In this document: one piece after another, positions 9,886 to 23,729 of the stretch | Layout of the letters: the number at the start of each line of letters is the position of its first letter | Position numbering within the stretch: position 1 is the first letter of the stretch | Assembly: GCA_033977485.1 (NCBI GenBank) | Contig: CM066984.1 | Span: 46,073,100 to 46,137,099, forward strand | Source of the DNA: Hydrangea macrophylla | Lineage: Eukaryota > Streptophyta > Magnoliopsida > Cornales > Hydrangeaceae | DNA length: 64,000 nt | Direction of reading: 5' to 3' | Translations under genes and position numbers: made by a program | The notes under the pieces: model-generated | The model's database searches: none | What the model saw: only the letters and a program-made list of their open reading frames with translations | Told to the model about the DNA's origin: nothing

Positions 9886-12113
9886 TGTCACACCCCGATT
9901 TTTGGACAGCCAAATATTTAATCCAGAGCATATATCCAGACTAATATTCAATTTCCAAAGCACCGAGAGTGACACCCGGCCTTACACAGACTAATAGATA
10001 ATTATTCAAAATAGTATTTTATACTCATTAAATAAGAACATGATTTTGTGTTTAAAAAAAAAGCTCTTTTTTTTTAAACTTGAATTCCCAAACATTCGTT
10101 TTCATCATAAAAGAAATTAAACTCCATTCCACATATTATATCCTTTGGATTTACTAAAGAAATATTATGTTCATTCAATAAAACCCTCTTTACAGAGTTC
10201 AGCGGAAAGAAAACAATTAAGCATAAAATTCTATACATCCATAGGTCAGAGCAACTACAATGTTCCCAATACCCAATATATAATCCTTATTACAATTATA
10301 CACTTGTGGCCCACACTGCCAAAAATAAAATAAAGTATAACAAAAAAATACAACTCTAATAATAAACAATACTACAACAATCTCTTCACCCAAACAGAAA
10401 CTCCAAAGAAAATCTCCAAATACTAAACCAGCACATACATTCGACTACGTTTCATATAGAAACGCACCCGAATGCATTACGCACCCGGGTCAGTATATAA
10501 AATACTGGTGTGAGTTAACAAAAAAATATAAAACGAGTCTTAGGGAACAACGGTGTCCTATAGACTCCCAAAAGTACTCACAAAGAAACAACGTGACCAC
10601 CTCATATCATACAATATCGTTGCACAGAAAATAAACAATTTCATCACACATAATTCATGTCGGGTCAGAACAGTAGTTCCACGCACATTTCAGAACAGAA
10701 CGGTAGTTTCCTTCAATGTGGTGGCAGTGGCTCCAACCCCGAATAAACACAACTGAATACTTACCGGTCGGATATCTATAGTGAGTCAGCCCTGCATAAA
10801 AGTTAGTAGACCCACCATCCTGTAATATATAGTTATCACAAACCAAGCAAATAAGTCAGTAAACAACATTTCCACATTCTAACTTAAACATCGCATTCAT
10901 TATTCCAAACTTATCAGTCTTATGAAATACTCCATTTCATTATTTATTAGCCTTTAATTATCGTTGTATTCCCTTGGTTCACCACTTGGCCACCCTCCAT
11001 GGTACAGCCCACACATATATCCCATGTGTGCCCGGGCATACTACCAACACCCACTCCGGTGCCAGTTTGGTTGGGGTATCAACCAAACCAGGTATACACA
11101 ACGGACGGCTGGTCAATATGTCAAGACGTCTATACAATATAAGCCGATCATATGGCTTAGGCTAGCTTGATCACGAAGCCACTGGCAAAAAGTACACTCA
11201 ACAAGTCTTAAGCCAGCTTGATCACGAAGCCACTGGCAAAAGAGTACAATCAGCAAGTCTTAAGCCAGCTTGATCACGAAGCCACTGGCAAAAGAGTGCG
11301 AGCTACCAAAAACAATAACACAACAACGGGGAGTAGTGAACACTAAGGTCTTTTCCCAGCTTCTTACCATCCACGTTAATTCTCATAAGTACCCATTCAT
11401 GAGGGTTTAATCACGTCATTAGCCACTTCGGGAATTTATCATTTATTTCATGGAATATCATTATCCAATTATTCACGATAAGACCCTTTTATTTTTGTTA
11501 CCAAAATTCTATTCAAGTCTCTAACGTAGTATTTTCATAATAATTATTTAATACCACACATAGAATAAGTTGGGGTTTCTTAACACAGCATATAAAATCG
11601 ACACTCAACTATACTATTTAAAATAGACCCAAACATACCCTTACATTAAACAGTCCCAAAACCAACATGGACCAAAATTATTCCTCATACTAATTCCTCA
11701 CAAAGAAACATCTCTAACAATATTCATAAACATAAATTCGAAATTCGGAGTTAACATTCACTGCTACAGTAATATAAATTTTCTGCCCGAACGGTGCAGA
11801 ATTGGGAAATATACTATTAGATAAACGTTGTGCAGAATTGCGTTTCCTACAGGCCCATCGCGGACAGAATCACGAAAACTGTAACGTATGATTTACTATG
11901 AATTTTCTACTAAAATATGATCCGTGAAAACTCCAAATCCGAAAATTGAATAACTGCTCAAATGTATAATCAAAGCTCATCTATAAATCTCAAATCATAA
12001 CTTCAATCATTATAAATAAAAAAACTCCGCAAACCTAAGGCTCTACCCAACCCATAAACCACATTCCGAGAATCACTTAGACTCGCTAAGCTAACCTGGC
12101 TCTGATACCAAAC
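9886..12113 (-). repeat. Truncated unit C (2228 bp)
   Basis: LTR part 9886-12026 and leader 12027-12113, with the same fusion point as B, D and E. It has a PBS at 12098-12110 and three minisatellite copies. It shares private variants with unit E, which starts exactly 4459 bp downstream; the two differ at only a few visible positions. Confidence 0.9.
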
Positions 12114-14344
12114 TGTCACACCCCGATTTTTGGACAGCCAAATATTTAATCCAGAGCATATATCCAGACTAATATTCAATTTCCAAAGCACCGAGAGTGA
12201 CACCCGGCCTTACACAGACTAATAGATAATTATTCAAAATAGTATTTTATACTCATTAAATAAGAACATGATTTTGTGTTTAAAAAAAAAACTCTTTTTT
12301 TTTTTAAACTTGAATTCCCAAACATTCGTTTTCATCATAAAAAAAATTAAACTCCATTCCACATATTATATCCATTCGATTTACCAAAGAAATAATATGT
12401 TCATTCAATAAAACCCTCTTTACAGAGTTCAGCGGAAAGAAAACAATTAAGCATAAAATTCTATACATCCATAGGTCAGAGCAACTACAACGTTCCCAAT
12501 ACCCAATATATAATCCTTATTACAATTATACACTTGTGGCCCACACTGCCAGAAATAAAATAAAGTACAACAAAAAAATACAACTCTAATAATAAACAAT
12601 ATTGCGACAATCTCTTCACCCAAACAGAAGCTCCAAAGAAAATCTCCAAATACTAAACCTGCACATACATTCGACTACGTTTCATATAGAAACGCACCCG
12701 AATTCATTACGCACCCGACTCAGTATATAAAATACTGGTGTGAGTTAACAAAAAAATATAAAACGAGTCTTAGGGAACAACGGTGTCCCATAGACTCCCA
12801 AAAGTACTCACAAAGAAACAACGTGACCACCTCATATCATACAATATCGTTGCACAGAAAATAAACAATGTCATCACACATAATTCATGTCGGGTTAGAA
12901 CAGTAGTTCCACGCACATTTCAGGACAGAACGGTAGTTTCCTTCAATGTGGTGGCAGTGGCTCCAACCACGAATAAACACAACTGAATACTTACCGGTCG
13001 GATATCTATGGTGAGTCAGCCCTGCATAAAAGTTAGTGGACCCACCATCCTGTAATATATAGTTATCACAAACCAAGCAAATAAGTCAGTAAACAACATT
13101 TCCACATTCTAACTTAAACGTCGCATTCATTACTCCAAACTTATCAGTGTTATGAAATACTCCATTGTCATTATTTATTAGCCTTTAATTATCTTTGTAT
13201 TCCCTAGGTTCACCACTTGGCCACCCTCCATGGTACAGCCCACACATATATCCCATGTGTGCCCGGGCATACTACCAACACCCACTCCGGTGCCAGTTTG
13301 GTTGGGGTATAAACCAAACCAGGTATACACAATGGACGGCTGGTCAATATGTCAAGACGTCTATACAATATAAGCCGAGCATATGGCTTAGGCTAGCTTG
13401 ATCACGAAGCCACTGGCAAAAAGTACACTCAACAAGTCTTAAGCCAGCTTGATCACGAAGCCACTGGCAAAAGAGTACACTCAGCAAGTCTTAAGCCAGC
13501 TTGATCACGAAGCCACTGGCAAAAGAGTGCGAGCTACCAAAAACAATAACACAACAACGGGGAGTAGTGAACACTAAGGTCTTTTCCCAGCTTCTTACCA
13601 TCCACGTTAATTCTCGTAAGTACCCATTCATGAGGGTTTAATCACGTCATTAGCCACTTCGGGAATTTATCATTTATTTCATGGAATATCATTATCCAAT
13701 TATTCACGATAAGACCATTTTATTTTTGTTACCAAAATTCTATTCAAGTCTCTAACGTAGTATTTTCATAATAATTATTTAATACCACACATAGAATAAG
13801 TTGGGGTTTCTTAACACAGCATATAAAATCGACACTCAACTATACTATTTAAAATAGACCCAAACATACCCTTACATTAAACAGTCCCAAAACCAACATG
13901 GACCAAAATTATTCCTCATACTAATTCCTCACAAAGAAACATCTCTAACAATATTCATAAACATACATTCGAAATTAGGAGTTAACATTTACTGCTACAG
14001 TAATATAAATTTTCTGCCCGAACGGTGTAGAATTGGGAAATATACTATTAGATAAACGTTGTGCAGAATTGCGTTTCCTACAGGCCCTTCGCGGACAGAA
14101 TCACGAAAACTGTAACGTATGATTTATTATGAATTTTCTACTAAAATATGATCCGTGAAAACTCCAAATCCGAAAATTGAATAACTGCTCAAATGTATAA
14201 TCAAAGCTCATCTATAAATCTCAAATCATAACTTCAATCATTATAAATAAAAAAACTCCGCAAACCTAAGGCTCTACCCAACCCATAAACCACATTCCGA
14301 GAATCACTTAGACTCGCTAAGCTAACCTGGCTCTGATACCAAAC
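12114..14344 (-). repeat. Truncated unit D (2231 bp), an F/B mosaic
   Basis: LTR part 12114-14257 and leader 14258-14344. From 12114 to about 12720 it carries the variants of LTR F (ATTGCGACAAT, ACCTGCACA, CCCGACTCAG); from about 13133 onward it carries those of unit B (TTACTCCAAAC, AAATTAGGAGTTAACATTTAC). This makes it the recombinant product of an unequal exchange. PBS at 14329-14341. Confidence 0.88.
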
Positions 14345-16572
14345 TGTCACACCCCGATTTTTGGACAGCCAAATATTTAATCCAGAGCATATATCCAGAC
14401 TAATATTCAATTTCCAAAGCACCGAGAGTGACACCCGGCCTTACACAGACTAATAGATAATTATTCAAAATAGTATTTTATACTCATTAAATAAGAACAT
14501 GATTTTGTGTTTAAAAAAAAAGCTCTTTTTTTTTAAACTTGAATTCCCAAACATTCGTTTTCATCATAAAAGAAATTAAACTCCATTCCACATATTATAT
14601 CCTTTCGATTTACTAAAGAAATATCATGTTCATTCAATAAAACCCTCTTTACAGAGTTCAGCGGAAAGAAAACAATTAAACATAAAATTCTATACATCCA
14701 TAGGTCAGAGCAACTACAATGTTCCCAATACCCAATATATAATCCTTATTACAATTATACACTTGTGGCCCACACTGCCAAAAATAAAATAAAGTACAAC
14801 AAAAAAATACAACTCTAATAATAAACAATACTACAACAATCTCTTCACCCAAACAGAAGCTCCAAAGAAAATCTCCAAATACTAAACCAGCACATACATT
14901 CGACTACGTTTCATATAGAAACGCACCCGAATGCATTACGCACCCGGGTCAGTATATAAAATACTGGTGTGAGTTAATAAAAAAATATAAAACGAGTCTT
15001 AGGGAACAACGGTGTCCTATAGACTCCCAAAAGTACTCACAAAGAAACAACGTGACCACCTCATATCATACAATATCGTTGCACAGAAAATAAACAATTT
15101 CATCACACATAATTCATGTCGGGTCAGAACAGTAGTTCCACGCACATTTCAGAACAGAACGGTAGTTTCCTTCAATGTGGTGGCAGTGGCTCCAACCCCG
15201 AATAAACACAACTGAATACTTACCGGTCGGATATCTATGGTGAGTCAGCCCTGCATAAAAGTTAGTAGACCCACCATCCTGTAATATATAGTTATCACAA
15301 ACCAAGCAAATAAGTCAGTAAACAACATTTCCACATTCTAACTTAAACATCGCATTCATTATTCCAAACTTATCAGTCTTATGAAATACTCCATTTCATT
15401 ATTTATTAGCCTTTAATTATCGTTGTATTCCCTTGGTTCACCACTTGGCCACCCTCCATGGTACAGCCCACACATATATCCCATGTGTGCCCGGGCATAC
15501 TACCAACACCCACTCCGGTGCCAGTTTGGTTGGGGTATCAACCAAACCAGGTATACACAACGGACGGCTGGTCAATATGTCAAGACGTCTATACAATATA
15601 AGCCGAGCATATGGCTTAGGCTAGCTTGATCACGAAGCCACTGGCAAAAAGTACACTCAACAAGTCTTAAGCCAGCTTGATCACGAAGCCACTGGCAAAA
15701 GAGTACAATCAGCAAGTCTTAAGCCAGCTTGATCACGAAGCCACTGGCAAAAGAGTGCGAGCTACCAAAAACAATAACACAACAACGGGGAGTAGTGAAC
15801 ACTAAGGTCTTTTCCCAGCTTCTTACCATCCACGTTAATTCTCATAAGTACCCATTCATGAGGGTTTAATCACGTCATTAGCCACTTCGGGAATTTATCA
15901 TTTATTTCATGGAATATCATTATCCAATTATTCACGATAAGACCCTTTTATTTTTGTTACCAAAATTCTATTCAAGTCTCTAACGTAGTATTTTCATAAT
16001 AATTATTTAATACCACACATAGAATAAGTTGGGGTTTCTTAACACAGCATATAAAATCGACACTCAACTATACTATTTAAAATAGACCCAAACATACCCT
16101 TACATTAAACAGTCCCAAAACCAACATGGACCAAAATTATTCCTCATACTAATTCCTCACAAAGAAACATCTCTAACAATATTCATAAACATAAATTCGA
16201 AATTCGGAGTTAACATTCACTGCTACAGTAATATAAATTTTCTGCCCGAACGGTGCAGAATTGGGAAATATACTATTAGATAAACGTTGTGCAGAATTGC
16301 GTTTCCTACAGGCCCTTCGCGGACAGAATCACGAAAACTGTAACGTATGATTTATTATGAATTTTCTACTAAAATATGATCCGTGAAAACTCCAAATCCG
16401 AAAATTGAATAACTGCTCAAATGTATAATCAAAGCTCATCTATAAATCTCAAATCATAACTTCAATCATTATAAATAAAAAAACTCCGCAAACCTAAAGC
16501 TCTACCCAACCCATAAACCACATTCCGAGAATCACTTAGACTCGCTAAGCTAACCTGGCTCTGATACCAAAC
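14345..16572 (-). repeat. Truncated unit E (2228 bp), near-copy of C
   Basis: LTR part 14345-16485 and leader 16486-16572 with a PBS at 16557-16569. It has the same length as C and shares C-specific variants such as AATTTCATCAC and the ATCGTTGTATTCCC junction. It appears to be the duplicated copy of C from the exchange that made D. Confidence 0.9.
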
Positions 16573-18944
16573 TGTCACACCCCGATTTTTGGACAGCCAA
16601 ATATTTAATCCAGAGCATATATCCAGACTAATATTCAATTTTCAAAGCACCGAGAGTGACACCCGGTCTTACACAGACTAATAGATAATTATTCAAAATA
16701 GTATTTTATACTCATTAAATAAGAACATGATTTTGTGTTTTAAAAAAAAACTCTTTTTTTTTTAAACTTGAATTCCCAAACATTCATTTTCATCATAAAA
16801 AAAATTAAACTCCATTCCACATATTATATCCATTCGATTTACCAAAGAAATATTATGTTCATTCAATAAAACCCTCTTTACAGAGTTCAGCGGAAAGAAA
16901 ACAATTAAGCATAAAATTCTATACATCCATAGGTCAGAGCAACTACAACGTTCCCAATACCCAATATATAATCCTTATTACAATTATACACTTGTGGCCC
17001 ACACTGCCAGAAATAAAATAAAGTACAACAAAAAAATACAACTCTAATAATAAACAATATTGCGACAATCTCTTCACCCAAACAGAAGCTCCAAAGAAAA
17101 TCTCCAAATACTAAACCTGCACATACATTCGACTACGTTTCATATAGAAACGCACCCGAATTCATTACGCACCCGACTCAGTATATAAAATACTGGTGTG
17201 AGTTAACAAAAAAATATAAAACGAGTCTTAGGGAACAATGGTGTCCCATAGACTCCCAAAAGTACTCACAAAGAAACAACGTGACCACCTCATATCATAC
17301 AATATCGTTGCACAGAAAATAAACAATGTCATCACACATAATTCATGTCGGGTTAGAACAGTAGTTCCACGCACATTTCAGGACAGAAGGGTAGTTTCCT
17401 TCAATGTGGTGGCAGTGGCTCCAACCCCGAATAAACACAACTGAATACTTACCGGTCGGATATCTATGGTGAGTCAGCCCTGCATAAAAGTTAGTGGACC
17501 CACCATCCTGTAACATATAGTTATTACAAACCAAGCAAATAAGTCAGTAAACAACATTTCCACATTCTAACTTAAAAGTCGCATTCATTATTCCAAACTT
17601 ATCTGTCTTATGAAATACTCCATTGTCATTATTTATTAGCCTTTAATTATCTTTGTATTCCCTAGGTTCACCACTTGGCCACCCTCCATGGTACAGCCCA
17701 CACATATATCCCATGTGTGCCCGGGCATACTACCAACACCCACTCCTGTACAAGTTTGGTTGGGGTATCAACCAAACCAGGTATACACAACGGACGGCTG
17801 GTCAATATGTCAAGACGTCTATACAATATAAGCCGAGCATAAGGCTTAGGCCAGGTTGATCACGAAGCCACTGGCAAAAAGTACACTCAACAAGTCTTAA
17901 GCCAGCTTGATCACGAAGCCACTGGCAAAAGAGTACGCTCAGCAAGTCTTAAGCCAGCTTGATCACGAAGCCACTGGCAAAAGAGTGCGAGCTACCAAAA
18001 ACAATAACACAACAACGGGGAGTAGTGAACACTAAGGTCTTTTCCCAGTTTCTTACCATCTACGTTAATTCTCATAAGTACCCATTCATGAGGGTTTAAT
18101 CACGTCATTAACCACTTCGGAAATTTATCATTTATTCCATGGAATATCATTATCCAATTATTCACGATAAGACCCTTTTATTTTTGTTACCAAAATTCTA
18201 TTCAAGTATCTAACGTAGTATTTTCATAATAATTATTTAATACCACACATAGAATAAGTTGGGGTTTCTTAACACAGCATATAAAATCGACACTCAACTA
18301 TACTATTTAAAATAGACCCAAACATACCCTTACATTAAACAGTCCCAAAACCAACATGGACCAAAATTATTCCTCATACTAATTCCTCACAAAGAAACAT
18401 CTCTAACAATATTCATAAACATAAATTCAAAATTCGGAGTTAACATTCACTGCTACAGTAATATAAATTTTCTGCCCGAACGGTGCAGAATTGGGAAATA
18501 TACTATTAGATAAACGTTGTGCAGAATTGCGTTTCCTACAGGCCCTACGCGTACAGAATCACGAAAACTGTAACGTATGATTTATTATGAATTTTCTACT
18601 AAAATATGATCCGTGAAAACTCCAAATCCGAAAATTGAATAACTGCTCAAATGTATATTCAAAGCTCATCTATAAATCTCAAATCATAACTTCAATCATT
18701 GTAAATAAAAAAACTAAATCTCATAATCCATACCCATACTAATTTAATAATCTATACATTTAAATTTTAAATCAAACGAGATTGAAAGAAAATAACAAGT
18801 TAACTCACCGATTTATGGCTTCAAGGTTGATGATGATTAAGCAAGCCAAAGGTTTGGAGTCCCTATTGTCCTCTCTTGTTCTCTTCTTCTTCTCATTTTT
18901 TTCTTCCTTCTTCTTCTTCTTCTTCTTCTTCTTCTTCTTCTTCT

Positions 18945-18985
<41 letters not shown>

Positions 18986-19543
18986 AGAAGTGTATTGGGG
19001 GCTAGGGTTTATTTTTTTCTTTTAAAGGTGGATACATATAACTCTTAATGATATAATTAAAGTAATTCCCGAGTTTAGGCTTGTGGGCTCTCCCAAAAGA
19101 CACATATATGACCCCGAAATGCATTTCAAAATACTTACACAACTAGTCCAAAGGGTACCCATACCCCGGGCACTAAATTTCATGTTGAATTCACTACTTA
19201 ACTTACTTGTGGGCCCCGAAACACTACCCAACACTAAACTCGTCAGTCCACAAAAATTGTAACTCGGTCAGACAATAATCTATCATACAATTTAATTAAA
19301 GCTCAAAATGTCATGTCATAATAATAATGAAACATTAGAAATTTTAATACAAAAACAAACGGGAAAATATTACTCGTATTACTAATAATTTAAATATGCT
19401 TACTAACAAATTTAATTCACGGGTTCTCCAAACTTAAAATTTTTAGACACGTGTCTTACCTAGGCATACCCATATAATATTGCTAACTAAAAATAATTAT
19501 TAAAATAATTATTTGCACATTTAGAAATTTTAGAGTTGTTACA
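16573..19543 (-). repeat. Full-length LTR F (2971 bp)
   Basis: Complete from TGTCACACC to GTTGTTACA. Its first ~0.6 kb matches unit D; its middle part matches LTR G (CACTCCTGTACAAGTTTGG). Contains three minisatellite copies and a TTC/TC microsatellite (18907-18981). Next to it lie the purine tract and internal region 2. Confidence 0.9.
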
Positions 19544-20064
19544 TTCTACCCTCCTTAAAGAAATTTCGTCCCGAAATTTGGGACGCGACAAACACAGATA
19601 ATAAATATGCATAACGTTAAACATGCGATGAAAAGAATCTAACACTGGAGTATCGCTATTGTTTAACTCCCGATCATAATAAGACCTAGTACATCAAGAA
19701 ACTAATCCAAACAAAGAAAACCTCATGTATATACCCACGGTCTCATATAGTTGCTGGTTAAATTCTACCCAGCACACACGACACAACACCAGTAAGCACA
19801 TAATTTCACATAAACACTAGATATTAACAATTTATAAAAAAAAAAAAAAACAATTGATCAATTACACAAAGATATGACTACGTGCATGAACATGCTCCCC
19901 TCTTACCGTTCCCCCTGCACTACTCCTTCTCGGGGTATCCAATTATCTTGTTGATCATACATATAATCTCACTGACATATCCTTTTAGAATTCCACACCG
20001 AGAATAAGACTGAATATAATTATGCCACTGATGATACTTCAATACTCGTCCAGATTATAATAAG

Positions 20065-20424
20065 TCACACAGAGGTGAATACCATTAACAATAACTCTTG
20101 AAAACCATAAAGAACAGAATTGCCCGATGGAAGCATAACTCGTGAATTAAATAATAGAATAGCAGTAGAGAATAGAGACAAAATAATTATAAGAAACCCA
20201 AAATTTCCGTTGATAATATCTGCATCAGGAGATAAGAAATCCACAATACCAATAGTAATAGATTCCACATCAGAAAAATTGCAGATAATCAATAGAGATG
20301 AGAAAACCAGCTGATCACGTAAGAAGTCCATATATCCAATCTCTGCCTCCAACTCCCAAATAAGATTTTCACAGTCCTTCACATAGATAGTCGTCCACAT
20401 TGCTACTCCATGAGCCAAAACCAC
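20065..20424 (-). pseudogene. Hydrophobic ORF copy 2, truncated (119 aa)
   Basis: Homologous to the 158-residue ORF of internal region 1. The start codon used there is lost, so reading opens at MVLAHGVAMW, and a TTA-to-TGA change after MVFTSV removes the C-terminal ~30 residues. Several amino-acid differences (for example NFGFLIIILS against YSGFLMIIFS) separate the copies. No function recognised. Confidence 0.35.
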
Positions 20425-20721
20425 ACTATCCTCGACATGATCCCCATTGTTACAACAAAAGATGCATGCAAGAATATATAAATCTAAACAGTGTCATGTG
20501 TGCTCCTATAAAGTCATCTCGAAAATGACATGAATTTATGACTAACACTTAACAAAGCACATAGTAGAACAAAACACATAATACCATGAAACACATAGCA
20601 TCACAAAGCAAAAGAAGCACATTACAACACATAACCCCTTCCCCAAAAATCCGCAAACCTAAGGCTCTACCCAACCCATAAACCACATTCCGAGAATCAC
20701 TTAGACTCGCTAAGCTAACCT

Positions 20722-20734
20722 GGCTCTGATACCA
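20722..20734 (-). promoter_or_regulatory. tRNA-iMet primer-binding site, consensus
   Basis: TGGTATCAGAGCC on the minus strand, three bases after the end of LTR G. Equivalent sites lie at 9870-9882, 12098-12110, 14329-14341 and 16557-16569, inside the 87-bp leaders of the truncated units. Confidence 0.93.
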
Positions 20735-20737
20735 AAC

Positions 20738-23100
20738 TGTCACACCCCGATTTTTGGACAGCCAAATATTTAATCCAGAGCATATATCCAGACTAATATT
20801 CAATTTCCAAAGCATCGAGAGTGACACCCGGCCTTACACAGACTAATAGATAATTATTCAAAATAGTATTTTATACTCATTAAATAAGAACATGATTTTG
20901 TGTTTAAAAAAAAAACTCTTTTTTTTTTAACTTGAATTCCCAAACATTCGTTTTCATCATAAAAGAAATTAAACTCCATTCCACATATTATATCCATTCG
21001 ATTTACCAAAGAAGTATTATGTTCATTCAATAAAACCCTCTTTACAGAGTTCAGCGGAAAGAAAACAATTAAGCATAAAATTCTATACATCCATAGGTCA
21101 GAGCAACTACAACGTTCCCAATACCCAATATATAATCCTTATTACAATTATACACTTGTGACCCACACTGCCAGAAATAAAATAAAGTACAACAAAAAAA
21201 TACAACTCTAATAATAAACAATATTGCGACAATCTCTTCACCCAAACAGAAGCTCCAAAGAAAATCTCCAAATACTAAACCTGCACATACATTCGACTAC
21301 GTTTCATATAGAAATGCACCCGAATTCATTACGCACCCGAGTCAGTATATAAAATACTGGTGTGAGTTAACAAAAAAATATAAAACGAGTCATAGGGAAC
21401 AACGGTGTCCCATAGACTCCCAAAAGTACTCACAAAGAAACAACGTGACCACCTCATATCATACAATATCGTTGCACAGAAAATAAACAATGTCATCACA
21501 CATAATTCATGTCGGGTTAGAACAGTAGTTCCACGCACATTTCAGGACAGAACGGTAGTTTCCTTCAATGTGGTGGCAGTGGCTCCAACCCTGAATAAAC
21601 ACAACTGAATACTTACCGGTCGGATATCTATGGTGAGTCAGCCCTGCATAAAAGTTAGTGGACCCACCATCCTGTAATATATAGTTATCACAAACCAAGC
21701 AAATAAGTCAGTAAACAACATTTCCACATTCTAACTTAAACGTCGCATTCATTATTCCAAACTTATCTGTCTTATGAAATACTCCATTGTCATTATTTAT
21801 TAGCCTTTAATTATCTTTGTATTCCCTAGGTTCACCACTTGGCCACCCTCCATGGTACAGCCCACACATATATCCCATGTGTGCCCGGGCATACTACCAA
21901 CACCCACTCCTGTACAAGTTTGGTTGGGGTATCAACCAAACCAGGTATACACAACGGACGGCTGGTCAATATTTCAAGACGTCTATACAATATAAGCCGA
22001 GCATAAGGCTTAGGCCAGGTTGATCACGAAGCCACTGGCAAAAAGTACACTCAACAAGTCTTAAGCCAGCTTGATCTCGAAGCCACTGGCAATAGAGTAC
22101 ACTCAGCAAGTCTTAAGCCAGCTTGATCACGAAGCCACTGGCAAAAGAGTGCGAGCTACCAAAAACAATAACACAACAACGGGGAGTAGTGAACACTAAG
22201 GTCTTTTCCCAGTTTCTTACCATCTACGTTAATTCTCATAAGTACCCATTCATGAGGGTTTAATCACGTCATTAACCACTTCGGAAATTTATCATTTATT
22301 CCATGGAATATCATTATCCAATTATTCACGATAAGGCCATTTTTTTTTGTTACCAAAATTCTATTCAAGTCTTTAGCGTAGTATTTTCATAATAATTATT
22401 TAATACCACACATAGAATAAGTTGGAGTTTTCTTAACATATAGCATATAAAATCGACACTCAACAATACTATTTAAAACAGTCCCAAACATACCCTTACA
22501 TTAAACAGTCCCAAAACCAACATGGACTGAAATTATTCCTCATACTAATTCCACACAAAGAAACATCTCTAACAATATTCATAAACATAAATTCAAAATT
22601 CGGAGTTAACATTCACTGCTACTGTAATATATATTTTTTGCCCAAACGGTGCAGAATTGGGAAATATGCTATTAGACAAACGTTGTGCAGAATTGCGTTT
22701 CCTACAGGCCTTCGCGGACAGAAGCACGAAAACTGTAACATATGATTTATTATGAATTTTTTACTAAAATCTGATCCGTGAAAACCCCAAATCCAAAAAT
22801 TGAATAACTGCTCAAATGTATAATCAAAGCTCATCTATAAATCTCAAATCGTAACTTCAATCATTATAAATAAAAAAACTAAATCTCATAATCCATACCC
22901 ATACTAATTTAATAATCTGTACATTTAAATTTTCAATCAAACGAGATTGAAAGAAAATAACAAGTTAACTCACCGATTTATGGCTTCAAGGTTGACGATG
23001 ATTAAGCAAGCCAAAGGTTTGGAGTCCCTATTGTCCTCTCTTGTTCTCTTCTTCTTCTCATTTTTTCTTCCTTCTTCTTCTTCTTCTTCTTCCCTCTCTC

Positions 23101-23167
<67 letters not shown>

Positions 23168-23724
23168 AGAAGTGTATTGGGGGCTAGGGTTTATTTTTTT
23201 CTTCTAAAGGTGGATACATATAACTCTTAGTGATATAATTAAAGTAATTCCCGAGTTTAGGCTTGTGGGCTCCCAAAAGACACATATATGACCCCGAAAT
23301 GCATTTCAAAATACTTAAACAACTAGTCCAAAGGGTACCCATACTCCGGGCACTAAATTTTCATGTTAAATTCACTACTTAACTTACTTGTGGGCCCCGA
23401 AACACTACCCGACACTAAACTCGCCAGTCTACAAAAATTGTAATTCGGTCCGACAATAATCTATCATACAATTTAATTAAAGCTCAAAATGTCATGTCAT
23501 AATAATAATGTAACGTTAGAAATTTTAATACAAAAACAAACGGGAAAATATTACTGGTATTACTAATAATTTAAATATGCTTACTAACAAATTTAATTCA
23601 CGGGTTTTCCAAACTTAAAATTTTTAGACAAGTGTCTTACCTAGGCATACCCATATAATATTGCTAACTAAAAATAATTATTAAAATAATTATTTACACA
23701 CTTAGAAATTTTAGGGTTGTTACA
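20738..23724 (-). repeat. Full-length LTR G (2987 bp; 5' LTR on minus strand)
   Basis: Complete LTR and the outer 5' end of the cluster. It has the longest TC run of the three full LTRs (23068-23163) and three minisatellite copies. It ends GGGTTGTTACA before the right-hand GATCC. Confidence 0.92.
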
Positions 23725-23729
23725 GATCC
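23725..23729. repeat. Right target site duplication (GATCC)
   Basis: Direct copy of 3501-3505. Beyond it the Tat-1 linker reading frame resumes, which confirms that the site was coding before insertion. Confidence 0.93.

Larger units (their letters stand above)
19544..20737 (-). other. Internal region 2 (1194 bp)
   Basis: Same length and layout as internal region 1: purine tract at 19544-19556 and consensus PBS TGGTATCAGAGCC at 20722-20734. No gag or pol. It carries the shortened version of the hydrophobic ORF (20065-20424). Confidence 0.85.
3506..23724 (-). mobile_element. 20.2 kb tandem LTR-retrotransposon cluster with one TSD
   Basis: The block begins TGTCACACCCC on the plus strand and ends GGGTTGTTACA, i.e. 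TG...CA LTR ends of a minus-strand element, and is flanked on both sides by GATCC. On the minus strand it reads: LTR G, internal region, LTR F, then four units (E, D, C, B) each made of an 87-bp PBS leader plus an LTR lacking its first ~0.8-0.9 kb, then leader with full internal region, then LTR A. Full LTRs are 3009, 2971 and 2987 bp; both internal regions are 1194 bp. No gag or pol is present, so the family is non-autonomous. One TSD for seven LTRs means one insertion that later grew in place by recombination, or less likely a concatemer that inserted whole. Confidence 0.93.

Noticed and set aside
3506..23724. Assembly artefact explaining the tandem cluster
   Set aside because: Units differ by many substitutions and indels, D is a clean mosaic and the outer TSD is perfect; collapsed or duplicated contigs would not produce this. 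Long-read confirmation would still be decisive.
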